Positions 1 through 5,761 of a stretch of 9,006 nt of DNA are shown piece by piece. Where the stretch lies: positions 1 to 9,006 of the forward strand of contig LVWS01000040.1 in NCBI GenBank assembly GCA_002083365.1, written 5' to 3'. Within the stretch, counting starts at the first letter, position 1, and each line of letters begins with the position of its first letter. The DNA is from Nitrospira sp. SG-bin1 (GTDB lineage: Bacteria; Nitrospirota; Nitrospiria; Nitrospirales; Nitrospiraceae). The notes beneath the pieces were generated by a model, which was given only the letters and a program-made list of their open reading frames with translations, did no database searches and was not told the DNA's origin. The position numbers and the translations under genes are program-made.

Positions 1-2
1 CC

Positions 3-101
3 ATCGTCCAGCTCTACAAGGCCCTCGGCGGCGGTTGGACTCCGCCGGATTCGGCTCCACAGATGCCGGTAGTGGCAGTGTCCCATGGGGAGAAGGGCTG
101 A
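3..101 (+). CDS. C-terminal tail of RND-efflux outer membrane lipoprotein (NodT/OprM/TolC family), 5' partial
   Basis: Reading from base 3 gives a 32-residue open tail that starts IVQLYKALGGGW and stops at TGA 99-101. The LYKALGGGW signature is the typical C-terminal end of NodT/OprM-type outer-membrane factors. These form the trimeric outer-membrane channel of tripartite RND efflux pumps, and the tail lies on the periplasmic helical barrel. The rest of the gene is upstream of the window, so its length, lipobox and partner pump genes cannot be judged. The call rests on this short motif alone. The last 20 residues or so after GGGW look like a variable tail. Confidence 0.72.
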   Translation: MVQLYKALGGGWTPPDSAPQMPVVAVSHGEKG

Positions 102-157
102 TTGGGAAAGAAGAGATGTGCTCGGTTGGGCAGGCGATCCAACGAAAGGAAGAAGCC

Positions 158-340
158 ATGGTATGCCATCGATGTAGCGGCCTGATGGTCCGTGAGGAGT
201 TTGGCGACTTTGGGTTCGGCTCAGGCGGGTATGAGCCAGTCGGTTGGCGCTGTATAAATTGTGGCGCCATCGTGGATCCGCTCATTGCGGCACACCAGCG
301 ATGTAGCCCTCTGCTCGCAGAGCGTTCGCACACGAAATAA
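158..340 (+). CDS. Small zinc-ribbon protein, hypothetical
   Basis: The ATG at 158 gives a 60-residue protein with two CxxC knuckles, C3-x2-C6 and C32-x2-C35, separated by 25 residues. This spacing suits a zinc ribbon binding one Zn ion. A longer in-frame reading begins at 35, but it would overlap the efflux tail and place extra unrelated sequence before the first knuckle. The 158 start follows a purine-rich AAAGGAAGAAG with good spacing, so I prefer it. The middle (GFGSGGYEPVGW) is glycine-rich and aromatic. It resembles short zinc-ribbon proteins that I associate with Nitrospira genomes, often scattered as single genes. Its function is unknown. DNA, RNA or protein binding are all possible. 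It lies 57 bases after the efflux gene and 94 bases before the next gene. Confidence 0.72.
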   Translation: MVCHRCSGLMVREEFGDFGFGSGGYEPVGWRCINCGAIVDPLIAAHQRCSPLLAERSHTK

Positions 341-357
341 GACAGGACGGCGTCGTC

Positions 358-373
358 ATGCCGGCGACGGCAT
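358..373. other. Perfect hairpin with GNRA-type loop
   Basis: ATGCCG (358-363) and CGGCAT (368-373) are perfect reverse complements around a GCGA tetraloop, a stable GNRA loop class in RNA. The hairpin lies in the 94-base gap between the zinc-ribbon gene and the metallo-beta-lactamase gene. No run of T follows, so a classical intrinsic terminator is not supported. It could be a transcript-processing or stabilising element, or chance. Confidence 0.4.
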
Positions 374-434
374 CGTGATGTGAAGAATCGATGCATATGA
401 ACGGACGTGGGTCATTGCCCTGGGAGCAATAATT

Positions 435-1172
435 ATGACTGAGAAAGCAAGACTGACGGAGATCGGACCCGATCACTACATGATTTCGATTTACGTGCCG
501 GAGTTCAACCTCCGGTTCAATCACTTCCTGATCAAGGACGACGAGCCGCTGTTGTTCCACACGGGGATGAAACAGATGTTCCCACTTGTTCGGGATGCGG
601 TGGTGCGCGTCATGAATCCGGCGACGTTGCGATGGATTTCGTTCAGCCATTTCGAAGCGGATGAATGTGGCGCCCTGAACGAATGGTTGGCGGTGGCTCC
701 TCAAGCGGAACCGGTGTGCGGCCTGGTCGGGGCCCTCGTGAGCGTGAACGACTTCGCCGTCCGTCCCGCCCATGTGTTAGCGCACGACGAGATTTTAAAG
801 ACCGGCGCCTATCGTTTCCAGTTTCAGCAGACGCCACATGTGCCGCACAACTGGGAGGCGGGCCTCTTGTTCGAAGAGGTCACCCGTACCCTGCTCTGCT
901 CGGATCTGTTCACGCATGAAGGAGACGTTGAACCGATGACCAAGACCGATGTCGTCGATCGGGCCAAGCAGGCGCTGCTCGCAGGCAAGAAGGGGCCTTT
1001 TGCCGATCCCTACCCTTACACCCCGTTGACCGAACCGATCCTGCATGGCTTGGCTCAGCTTCGTCCGGCGCGACTCGCGCTCATGCACGGATCGACGTTT
1101 ATCGGTGACGGAGAAGGGGCGTTACGAGACTTGGCGTCGGTGATGCGTGAGGTACTGGGGAGCGAGCCATGA
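435..1172 (+). CDS. Metallo-beta-lactamase-fold protein, flavodiiron (ODP)-like, stand-alone
   Basis: This 245-residue protein has the layout of the diiron domain of flavodiiron proteins. Visible features are an N-terminal beta region, F29-N-H-F-L-I as in flavodiiron N termini, and the SHFEADE motif with H72, E74 and D76 in the HxExD positions. TPHVPH (H135/H138) follows, then LLCSDLF with D157 as the likely bridging aspartate, and MHGS with H219. There is no C-terminal flavodoxin domain, so unlike oxygen/NO-reducing flavodiiron proteins (about 400 residues) it would need a separate electron donor. The residue after D76 is E77, where classical flavodiiron proteins have His. The ATG at 435 follows GGGAG (421-425) at 9-base spacing. 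The gene overlaps the RidA-like gene and probably heads an operon. An oxygen, NO or peroxide redox role is inference from the family. A hydrolase role is the alternative. Confidence 0.8.
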   Translation: MTEKARLTEIGPDHYMISIYVPEFNLRFNHFLIKDDEPLLFHTGMKQMFPLVRDAVVRVMNPATLRWISFSHFEADECGALNEWLAVAPQAEPVCGLVGALVSVNDFAVRPAHVLAHDEILKTGAYRFQFQQTPHVPHNWEAGLLFEEVTRTLLCSDLFTHEGDVEPMTKTDVVDRAKQALLAGKKGPFADPYPYTPLTEPILHGLAQLRPARLALMHGSTFIGDGEGALRDLASVMREVLGSEP

Positions 1173-1572
1173 GAATGAGCAAATCGTGATCGATCCAGAC
1201 CCTTATAAACCGTTTCGTCTGGCTCAAGGCTATCGAGCCGGAGACCTGTTGTTTATCTCCGGCCAAGCCGCGATCGACTCACAAGGACAGATTGTGGGGG
1301 TGGGTGATTTCGATGCGCAGGCCCAACAAGTCTTTGAAAACTTGGAACGAGTGCTGCGCGCCGGTGGTTCGAGTCTCAAGAACGTCATCAAGGTCACCAT
1401 TTATTTGACGAATATGGATTATTTTGACCGGATCGTTGGGTTGCGCGGCCGTTGGTTTACGCCTCCCTATCCGGCGGACACCATCGTTGAAGTTCGATCG
1501 CTCTACTCCCGGGATGCGATGATCGAAATAGAGGCGGTGGCCGTCGCAGATGTCGTGGCGGAGCGAAGTTGA
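1147..1572 (+). CDS. RidA (YjgF/YER057c/UK114) family protein lacking the catalytic Arg
   Basis: The core DLLFISGQ (33-40), GDFDAQAQQVFENLERVL (53-70), VIKVTIYLTNM (80-90) and MIEIEAVAV (125-133) is unmistakably RidA. RidA trimers deaminate reactive enamine/imine intermediates from PLP enzymes. In E. coli RidA the key arginine sits in PARSCVEV. Here the aligned segment is PADTIVEV, with Asp111 at that place. This points to an Arg-less subgroup (Rid4-7-like) without the standard imine deaminase activity, so the substrate is unknown. The start is uncertain: GTG 1147 overlaps the upstream gene by 26 bases, while GTG 1186 begins right at the domain, and neither has a strong ribosome site. An ATGA overlap at 1169 lies in another frame. 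A pseudo-GNAT follows after 13 bases, which suggests co-transcription. Confidence 0.88.
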   Translation: MRYWGASHENEQIVIDPDPYKPFRLAQGYRAGDLLFISGQAAIDSQGQIVGVGDFDAQAQQVFENLERVLRAGGSSLKNVIKVTIYLTNMDYFDRIVGLRGRWFTPPYPADTIVEVRSLYSRDAMIEIEAVAVADVVAERS

Positions 1573-1585
1573 GAAGGGCACGGCC

Positions 1586-2153
1586 ATGACGCCAGACCGC
1601 AACGTATGGATTGCTGACATGCAAATCATGACAAAGAGAATTCTTCTGCGCGACTTCGTGGAGGGCGATGTTCCCGCATTTCTCTCCTACCATGAAGACC
1701 CGCGCGCTCTTGCGTTCTACGGGCCACAGGAAAGGCAGCCGGCCTATGGGCGGGAGCTACTGGAATGTTTCACACGGTGGGCAGCCGAACACCCTCGGCG
1801 CAATTATCAGTTCGCCATCGTGCAACGTCGAGAACCTCGATCGCTTATCGGCTGTGGTGGTGTACGGACAGCGGAATCCGAGCAAGTTACGGGTATGCCC
1901 TGGCGGCTGCGTCAGCCATCCTCGATTTCGGGTTCGACGAATTACACTGCCGGAGCTCTACGGCAAAACCGCGAGCACCAATGAGCGAGTGATGCGGCTT
2001 GCACGGTGGTTGGAGCTGTTTGCGGAAGATCGGCCCACGCCTTATTGGATGGCATCTCGTGGTTGGCGATGTACTGAATGGCGGATCACAACAGTGGGAA
2101 CTGACCCGACCTGCTTTGCGATCATTGTGCCGTTTACAAGACCTGTCACATAG
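1586..2153 (+). pseudogene. GNAT acetyltransferase (RimJ/RimL-like), frameshifted pseudogene
   Basis: A GNAT N-acetyltransferase is spread over three frames. Frame 2 from ATG 1586 (GAGAAGGG at 1571-1578) reads through TKRILLRDFVEGDVPAFLSYHEDP, then YQFAIVQRREPRSLIGCGGVRTAESE, which are strands beta1 to beta4. Near 1870-1885 the homology moves to frame 1 (SYGYALAAASAILDFGFDELH, 1885-1950). The usual GYWGRGYATEA acetyl-CoA loop appears shortened here, which suggests a deletion as well as a shift. Near 1951-1965 it moves to frame 3 (GKTASTNERVMRLARWL, then DRPTPYWMASRGW) and ends at TAG 2151-2153. The intact enzyme would transfer acetyl from acetyl-CoA to an amine or protein N terminus. With two shifts and a damaged cofactor loop, activity is unlikely. 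The frame-2 reading alone would stop at 1984 with an unrelated tail. Frameshift sequencing error is the alternative but would need several events. Confidence 0.85.
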
Positions 2154-2166
2154 ATGAGGGTAGCCG

Positions 2167-2619
2167 ATGAGCGACGTATTGCTTTCCTCCTTTCACTTTC
2201 TGCTGATCTTTATGCTGGTTGCCGTCCTGGCAGCGCAATACGTTCTCATCCGACCGGGAATGACCGCGTCCGGTCTCCGACTAGCCGCACACCTGGATCG
2301 AATCTATGGAATGAGCGCGGTCCTGCTGCTCGGCGTGGGGTTTACTCGGGTCTTCTGGGGTACGAAAGGTTCGCCATTCTATCTGTCGAATCCCCTCTTT
2401 TGGACCAAGATCGGACTCTTCATGATCGTGGCAATCCTCTCTATTCCGCCGACGCTACGACTGATTCAATGGAGCAAGCAGGTTCACGCAAGACCTGAAT
2501 TTCTCCCGTCGGAAGAGCAGGTTCGCCGTCTTCAATGGTGGTTGCGTGCGGAAATGATCGTGGTCGTGCCCATTCCGTTTTTCGCGGCAGCCATGGCCCG
2601 CGGAATGGGGCTTTCATAA
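2167..2619 (+). CDS. DUF2214 family inner-membrane protein
   Basis: This 150-residue polytopic protein has four likely membrane helices at about 5-27, 48-64, 78-97 and 127-145. Signatures of the DUF2214 family are SSFHFLLIF near the N terminus with H10, AAHLDRIYG with H42, GFTRVFWGTKGSPFY (57-72), FWTKIGLF, and the polar stretch RPEFLPSEEQVRRLQWWLRAE before the last helix. The paired intramembrane histidines H10 and H42 could bind a cofactor, but I know of no proven function. GAGGG at 2156-2160 sits 6 bases before the ATG, supporting this start. It lies 13 bases behind the broken GNAT and probably ends the operon that begins with the metallo-beta-lactamase gene. Confidence 0.82.
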   Translation: MSDVLLSSFHFLLIFMLVAVLAAQYVLIRPGMTASGLRLAAHLDRIYGMSAVLLLGVGFTRVFWGTKGSPFYLSNPLFWTKIGLFMIVAILSIPPTLRLIQWSKQVHARPEFLPSEEQVRRLQWWLRAEMIVVVPIPFFAAAMARGMGLS

Positions 2620-2773
2620 ACCGGAGTTAGGTGAGCAAATCAGAATAGTTCGATCGGAGCATTGAAGGTCGATGTCGATTTGAGACCTCTTGATTCGACT
2701 AATGTCTAAAGACCAATGAAGAGCGGCAGGAGCTTAATCGTTCAGGGGTAGCCACCTTACTAGGGAGACGGCG

Positions 2774-3145
2774 ATGGAAACGAAGCTGATGTGGACCGGT
2801 CGAATCATCTCAGGTCTGATCGCGCTCCTGTTGACGATGAGTGCGGTCATGAAGCTGATGGGCGGCGCCGAGGTTTCGGAAGGCATGGCACGCATGGGAC
2901 TTCCTGAATCGCTGCGCCTACCGCTGGGGATTCTCGAATTCTCCTGTGTCGCGATCTACGTGATCCCCGCCACTTCCATCACAGGCGCGATTCTGCTGAC
3001 GGGGTACGTCGGCGGGGCGATCGTCACGCACCTGCGGCTCGGTGAGCCGGTGTACATGCAAATCGTGCTCGGCCTCTCAATCTGGATCGGGCTTTACCTG
3101 CGTGAACAACGGCTCAAGGTGTTGATCCCGCTGAGAACTACCTGA
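2774..3145 (+). CDS. DoxX-like family membrane protein
   Basis: This 123-residue protein has four predicted membrane helices, at about 9-28, 48-64, 69-87 and 93-109. It shows the DoxX_2 pattern: SGLIALLLTMSAVMKLMG in helix 1, GLPESLRLPLGILEFSCVAIYVIP, then TGAILLTGYVGGAIVTHLR and a short final helix. The ILE-F and GYVGGA-THLR positions match the family. DoxX-like proteins are linked to thiosulfate:quinone oxidoreductase subunits and to stress-related membrane complexes, but most small ones are uncharacterised. The ATG at 2774 follows GGGAGACGGCG. A 154-base gap separates it from DUF2214, so it may begin a new transcript with the DGPF gene, 93 bases downstream. DoxX genes are often neighbours of YCII, VOC and SRPBCC genes, as here. 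Confidence 0.86.
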   Translation: METKLMWTGRIISGLIALLLTMSAVMKLMGGAEVSEGMARMGLPESLRLPLGILEFSCVAIYVIPATSITGAILLTGYVGGAIVTHLRLGEPVYMQIVLGLSIWIGLYLREQRLKVLIPLRTT

Positions 3146-3238
3146 TCTGTCGATTAAACGATTCTTCTTTCGACTATGAGATGAGGAGACGGGGTGATGT
3201 TGCGAAAGTCACCAGAACTCAGACAAAAGGAGGCCGTC

Positions 3239-3682
3239 ATGCGGTTTATGGTGATCGTGAAAGCCACAAAAGACTCGGAAGCGGGCATGATGCCGAGCGA
3301 GAAATTGTTGACGGAGATGGGCAAGTTCAATGAAGAGTTAGCCAACGCCGGCATCATGCTGGCCGGCGATGGGCTTCAACCAAGCTCGAAAGGCGCGCGA
3401 CTAAAATTCTCAGGGAGCACACGCACGGTCGTCGATGGTCCGTTTCCCGAAACGAAAGAACTGATTGCCGGCTACTGGATCTGGCAATGCAAGTCGAAAG
3501 AGGAAGCCATCGAGTGGGCCAAGCGCTGTCCGAATCCTGCCGTCGACGGCAGAGAGGGCGAACTTGAAATTAGGCAAATCTTTGAAGCCCACGACTTCGG
3601 GGCAGAGTTTACACCCGAACTGAGGGCTCAAGAGGAACGAGTATGGGCACAAGCGGCAAAAAACGATCACTCTCGCTCTTAG
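3239..3682 (+). CDS. YciI/DGPF-domain protein (YCII-related)
   Basis: The ATG at 3239 is preceded by a near-perfect AAAAGGAGG (3225-3233). This makes it the real start rather than an in-frame ATG 45 bases earlier. The 147-residue protein has the YCII-related ferredoxin-like fold: MRFMVIVKATKDSEAG, then the helix MGKFNEELANAGIMLAGDGLQPSSKGARL, then VVDGPFPETKELIAGYWIW with the diagnostic DGPF at 66-69, and IRQIFEAHDFG. Proteins with this motif are the conserved genomic partners of ECF42-type sigma factors. No sigma factor is in this window. The biochemical role is not established. A catalytic His/Asp pair is known in enterobacterial YciI but not in this branch. The last 25 residues are a charged extension. 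Confidence 0.9.
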   Translation: MRFMVIVKATKDSEAGMMPSEKLLTEMGKFNEELANAGIMLAGDGLQPSSKGARLKFSGSTRTVVDGPFPETKELIAGYWIWQCKSKEEAIEWAKRCPNPAVDGREGELEIRQIFEAHDFGAEFTPELRAQEERVWAQAAKNDHSRS

Positions 3683-3684
3683 CC

Positions 3685-3712
3685 CCACACTCTGCACCCA
3701 GCACTCAGCACT
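3685..3712. repeat. Degenerate 7-bp tandem repeat (CAGCACT)
   Basis: Four heptamers in a row, CCACACT, CTGCACC, CAGCACT and CAGCACT, start 3 bases after the DGPF stop codon. The last two are identical. The array fills most of the short gap before the ribosome site of the SRPBCC remnant. It could be slippage-prone sequence. It encodes nothing recognisable. Confidence 0.5.
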
Positions 3713-3732
3713 TGCAACCAGAGGAGGAAGCC

Positions 3733-3898
3733 ATGCTGACGACCATTATGTTGATAACTGGTGCCGCGATTGCAGCATTGCTCGGTTATGCCGCGACCAA
3801 GCATGATGAAGATCATGGGGTTCTTCTGCGACCTGGTCGGTAAGGATTTCGAGGCGGGCCTGGCCAATCCCAAAACCGTGGTTGAAAAACGAGCATAG
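3733..3898 (+). pseudogene. SRPBCC (polyketide cyclase-like) gene remnant with internal deletion
   Basis: The two ends of one protein family are joined here without the middle. In frame 1, after GAGGAGG (3721-3727), ATG 3733 encodes MLTTIMLITGAAIAALLGYAATK. This is the N-terminal membrane helix plus ATK that in this SRPBCC subfamily precedes the START-like domain. Just after 3801 the homology jumps to frame 2, which reads MKIMGFFCDLVGKDFEAGLANPKTVVEKRA and stops at TAG 3896-3898. That is the typical C-terminal helix of the same family. About 110 central residues (my estimate from family size) are gone, and CDLVGKDF seems to lack three residues compared with the usual pattern. Frame 1 ends at TAA 3841-3843, giving a 36-residue product. 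The strong ribosome site survives, so a membrane micropeptide could still be made. Confidence 0.78.
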
Positions 3899-3975
3899 GG
3901 ATTGGCTTCCATATGCAAAACGATCGTCGTCAACGCTATTTCTAATTCCAACTCCGAGCATAAAAGGGAACGAAC

Positions 3976-4356
3976 ATGAAAAACAAAGTCTGCTTTTTTG
4001 AGATTCCCGCTTCGGACGTCAACAAGGCCAAAGCCTTTTATGAAACCGTGTTCGATTGGAAGGTCAATCTTGAGGGCAACGACGGAGCGATGGCGCTCAC
4101 CACCGCGGCGGACAAGGACTACAACCCAATCGAAGTAGGTGGCATCAACGGGGGATTCTACAAACGCAAATCCAAAGATGACCATCCGTCATTCGGCGTG
4201 GAGACGGAATCGATCGATCAGACGATCAGAGCAATCGAAAAGGCGGGTGGGAAAGTGGTGACCCCGAAACATGGCATGGGAGAGTGGGGATTTATGGCCG
4301 ACGTTGCCGATCCGGAGGGGAACGTCATGGCACTGTGGGAAAAGCTGAAGAAGTAA
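3976..4356 (+). CDS. VOC family (glyoxalase/bleomycin-resistance fold) protein
   Basis: This 126-residue protein is one VOC module pair. Strand 1 is KVCFFEIPASDVNKAKAFYETVFDW (4-28), a common opening of this subfamily. The middle strands include EVGGINGGFYKR and HPSFGVETESIDQTIRAIEKAGGKVVTPK, and the C-terminal motif is MADVADPEGNVMALWEKLKK. E9 in strand 1 and E122 at the end sit where VOC metal ligands usually lie, and H70 may contribute a third. VOC proteins include glyoxalases, dioxygenases and antibiotic-binding proteins. This short PhnB-unlike branch usually has no known substrate. The ATG at 3976 follows AAAAGGGAACGAAC. It lies 26 bases before the DUF1428 gene, so the two are probably co-transcribed. 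Confidence 0.9.
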   Translation: MKNKVCFFEIPASDVNKAKAFYETVFDWKVNLEGNDGAMALTTAADKDYNPIEVGGINGGFYKRKSKDDHPSFGVETESIDQTIRAIEKAGGKVVTPKHGMGEWGFMADVADPEGNVMALWEKLKK

Positions 4357-4382
4357 CCTACACCTCAGAAAGAGAGTGGCTT

Positions 4383-4742
4383 ATGCGATATGTCGACGGA
4401 TTTGTGTTGCCGGTACCGAAGAAAAACCTGAATGCCTATTTTGGGATGGCCAAGAAAGCCGGCAAGATTTGGCGGGAACATGGGGCACTCGAATACCGCG
4501 AGTGTGTCGGCGAAGATCTCAGGGTGAAGATGGGTCTGCCGTTTCCTCGGTTAGCCAAGCTCAAAGCCGGCGAGACGGTTGTGTTTTCATGGATCGTCTA
4601 CAAGTCACGAGCCCACCGCGACCGCGTCAACGCCAAGGTGATGAAAGATCCTCGCATCAAAGGGATGTGTGATGAAAACTCGATGCCGTTTGACGTGAAA
4701 CGCATGGCTTACGGTGGATTCGAGGTCGTGGTCGAGGCATAG
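4383..4742 (+). CDS. DUF1428 family protein (YbaA-like)
   Basis: The ATG at 4383 gives 119 residues starting MRYVDGFVLPVPKKNLNAYFGMAKKAGKIWREHGALEY, the standard opening of DUF1428. It continues with YRECVGEDL, then FSWIVYKSRAHRDRVNAKVMKDPRIK, and ends with MPFDVKRMAYGGFEVVVEA, which is the family C terminus. The fold is a dimeric alpha+beta barrel. E. coli YbaA belongs to this family and no reaction is assigned. A longer in-frame reading from 4284 would overlap the VOC gene and carries no family sequence. AGAGAG (4372-4377) is a fair ribosome site. The gene is 26 bases after the VOC gene and 72 before an SRPBCC gene. DUF1428 commonly travels with VOC, YCII and SRPBCC genes. Confidence 0.9.
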   Translation: MRYVDGFVLPVPKKNLNAYFGMAKKAGKIWREHGALEYRECVGEDLRVKMGLPFPRLAKLKAGETVVFSWIVYKSRAHRDRVNAKVMKDPRIKGMCDENSMPFDVKRMAYGGFEVVVEA

Positions 4743-4814
4743 GTTCTCACAACAAGAGTGGCGAGGCGACTACAAGAGCTTCATCATTTCACGTTGGCTA
4801 TTTGGAGATGTGTC

Positions 4815-5273
4815 ATGGCTGACATTATGCATCGCGTAGGCATCAAGGCTGGTCCCGACAACGTGTATTGGGCCCTCTCGACGATCGAGGGACTTGCCGC
4901 TTGGTGGACGGCGGACACGAGCGGCGTCGCCGATGTTGGGGAAACCATTTCCTTTCAGTTTCGCGACCCCAACGGAAAGATCATCGGTGTGTTCGACATG
5001 GAAGTGTTGAAACAAGAGCCATTCAAGAAGGTTCAATGGAAATGCGTCAAGGGACCCGAGGAATGGATTGGGACGGACATCAATTTCGATCTGAAGCATG
5101 AGAACGAGTTCACGATCGTGCTGTTCGCCCATCGCAAGTGGAAGGAGGCCAGCGAGTTTACTGCCCATTGCAGTACGAAGTGGGCCGTCTTTTTGATGAG
5201 CCTCAAGGAACTCATCGAAACCGGCAAGGGCAGGCCGGCTCCTCACGATATCAAAATTGACGATTGGAATTAA
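4815..5273 (+). CDS. SRPBCC / AHSA1-like domain protein
   Basis: The ATG at 4815 with GGAG at 4804-4807 gives 152 residues. An in-frame upstream reading from 4758 adds only unrelated sequence. The START/Bet v1-like fold is seen in IMHRVGIKAGPDNVYWALSTIEGLAAWWTADTSG (4-36), followed by the VGETISFQFRDPNGK strand pair and the FKKVQWKCVKGPEEWIGTDINFDL strands. The C-terminal helix is STKWAVFLMSLKELIETGKG. AHSA1-type SRPBCC proteins have a deep hydrophobic cavity for small ligands; most bacterial members are uncharacterised. The GLAAWWT motif matches the usual W-containing helix of the family. It is 72 bases after DUF1428 and 35 before the second VOC gene, and it is the second of three SRPBCC-type genes in the window. 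Confidence 0.9.
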   Translation: MADIMHRVGIKAGPDNVYWALSTIEGLAAWWTADTSGVADVGETISFQFRDPNGKIIGVFDMEVLKQEPFKKVQWKCVKGPEEWIGTDINFDLKHENEFTIVLFAHRKWKEASEFTAHCSTKWAVFLMSLKELIETGKGRPAPHDIKIDDWN

Positions 5274-5288
5274 TGTAATACGTATACT
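5257..5288 (+). promoter_or_regulatory. Weak promoter-like region before VOC gene
   Basis: TTGACG at 5257-5262 resembles a -35 element and TATACT at 5283-5288 a -10 element, but they are 20 bases apart, longer than the ideal 17. The AT-rich patch between the SRPBCC stop and the VOC start also contains the palindrome ATACGTAT (5278-5285). The VOC gene could be expressed partly from its own promoter. The evidence is weak. Confidence 0.25.
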
Positions 5289-5308
5289 CGCGGACAAAAG
5301 GAGGCAAT

Positions 5309-5716
5309 ATGGTCAGCAAGATATTCGTCAATCTCCCCGTCAAGGATCTCGACAAATCGATGGACTTCTTTAAAACGATCGGCTTTTCATTCAACCCACA
5401 GTTTACGGACAAGACAGCGGCCTGCATGGTCATGAGCGACGACATCTACGCCATGCTACTCACCCACGACAAGGTGAAGGAATTTACGAAAAAACCGATC
5501 GCCGACGCGCATCAGACGACCGAGTTGCTCACGGCTCTGGCCGTCGAAAGCAAATCGAAAGTGAATGAGCTCGCTGACAAGGCGATCAAGGCCGGCGGGA
5601 TAGAGGCTTATTCTCCCAAGGACTATGGTTTCATGTTCACACGGAGTTTTGAAGACCCGGACGGCCATATTTGGGAAGTGTTCTGGATGGACCCCGCAAC
5701 GGTGCAGAAGGGATAG
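5309..5716 (+). CDS. VOC family (lactoylglutathione lyase-like) protein
   Basis: The ATG at 5309 sits behind AAAAGGAGG (5296-5304). The 135-residue protein begins with MVSKIFVNLPVKDLDKSMDFFKTIGFSFNPQFTDKTAACMV, the common opening of a glyoxalase-like subfamily. It has a central CMVMSDDIYAMLLTHDKVKEFT strand-helix, VESKSKVNELADKAIKAGG, and the C-terminal RSFEDPDGHIWEVFWMDP. At the first metal-ligand position in strand 1 this protein has N8 rather than His/Glu, while E123 in HIWEVFW is the expected final ligand. Metal-dependent lyase chemistry is therefore uncertain, although the asparagine may be normal for this branch. It is the last gene of the small-domain series; a hairpin follows 16 bases after its stop. 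Confidence 0.9.
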   Translation: MVSKIFVNLPVKDLDKSMDFFKTIGFSFNPQFTDKTAACMVMSDDIYAMLLTHDKVKEFTKKPIADAHQTTELLTALAVESKSKVNELADKAIKAGGIEAYSPKDYGFMFTRSFEDPDGHIWEVFWMDPATVQKG

Positions 5717-5732
5717 AGCGCTGCCATAGCGG

Positions 5733-5761
5733 CGACTGAACGCGACAGTCGGAACACTTTT
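5733..5761 (+). terminator. Possible intrinsic terminator after VOC gene
   Basis: CGACTG (5733-5738) pairs perfectly with CAGTCG (5746-5751) over a 7-base loop. A TTTT run follows at 5758-5761. The stem is short and the T run is short and displaced by six bases, so it would be a weak terminator. Its place, just after the stop of the last gene of the small-domain series and before a 189-base gap, supports the role. Confidence 0.42.

Noticed and set aside
282..773. Minus-strand open frame of 163 codons
   Set aside because: It overlaps the zinc-ribbon end and the metallo-beta-lactamase gene antisense, with low-complexity Arg/His-rich sequence and no family match.
2666..2688. AGGTC...GACCT inverted repeat in the gap before the DoxX-like gene
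   Set aside because: The stem is only 5 bp with a 13-base loop and no T run; likely chance.
3679..4185. Minus-strand open frame of 168 codons
   Set aside because: It is antisense to the SRPBCC remnant and the VOC gene, both of which have strong homology and ribosome sites.
4770..5297. Minus-strand open frame of 175 codons
   Set aside because: It mirrors the SRPBCC gene almost exactly and has no recognisable domain.
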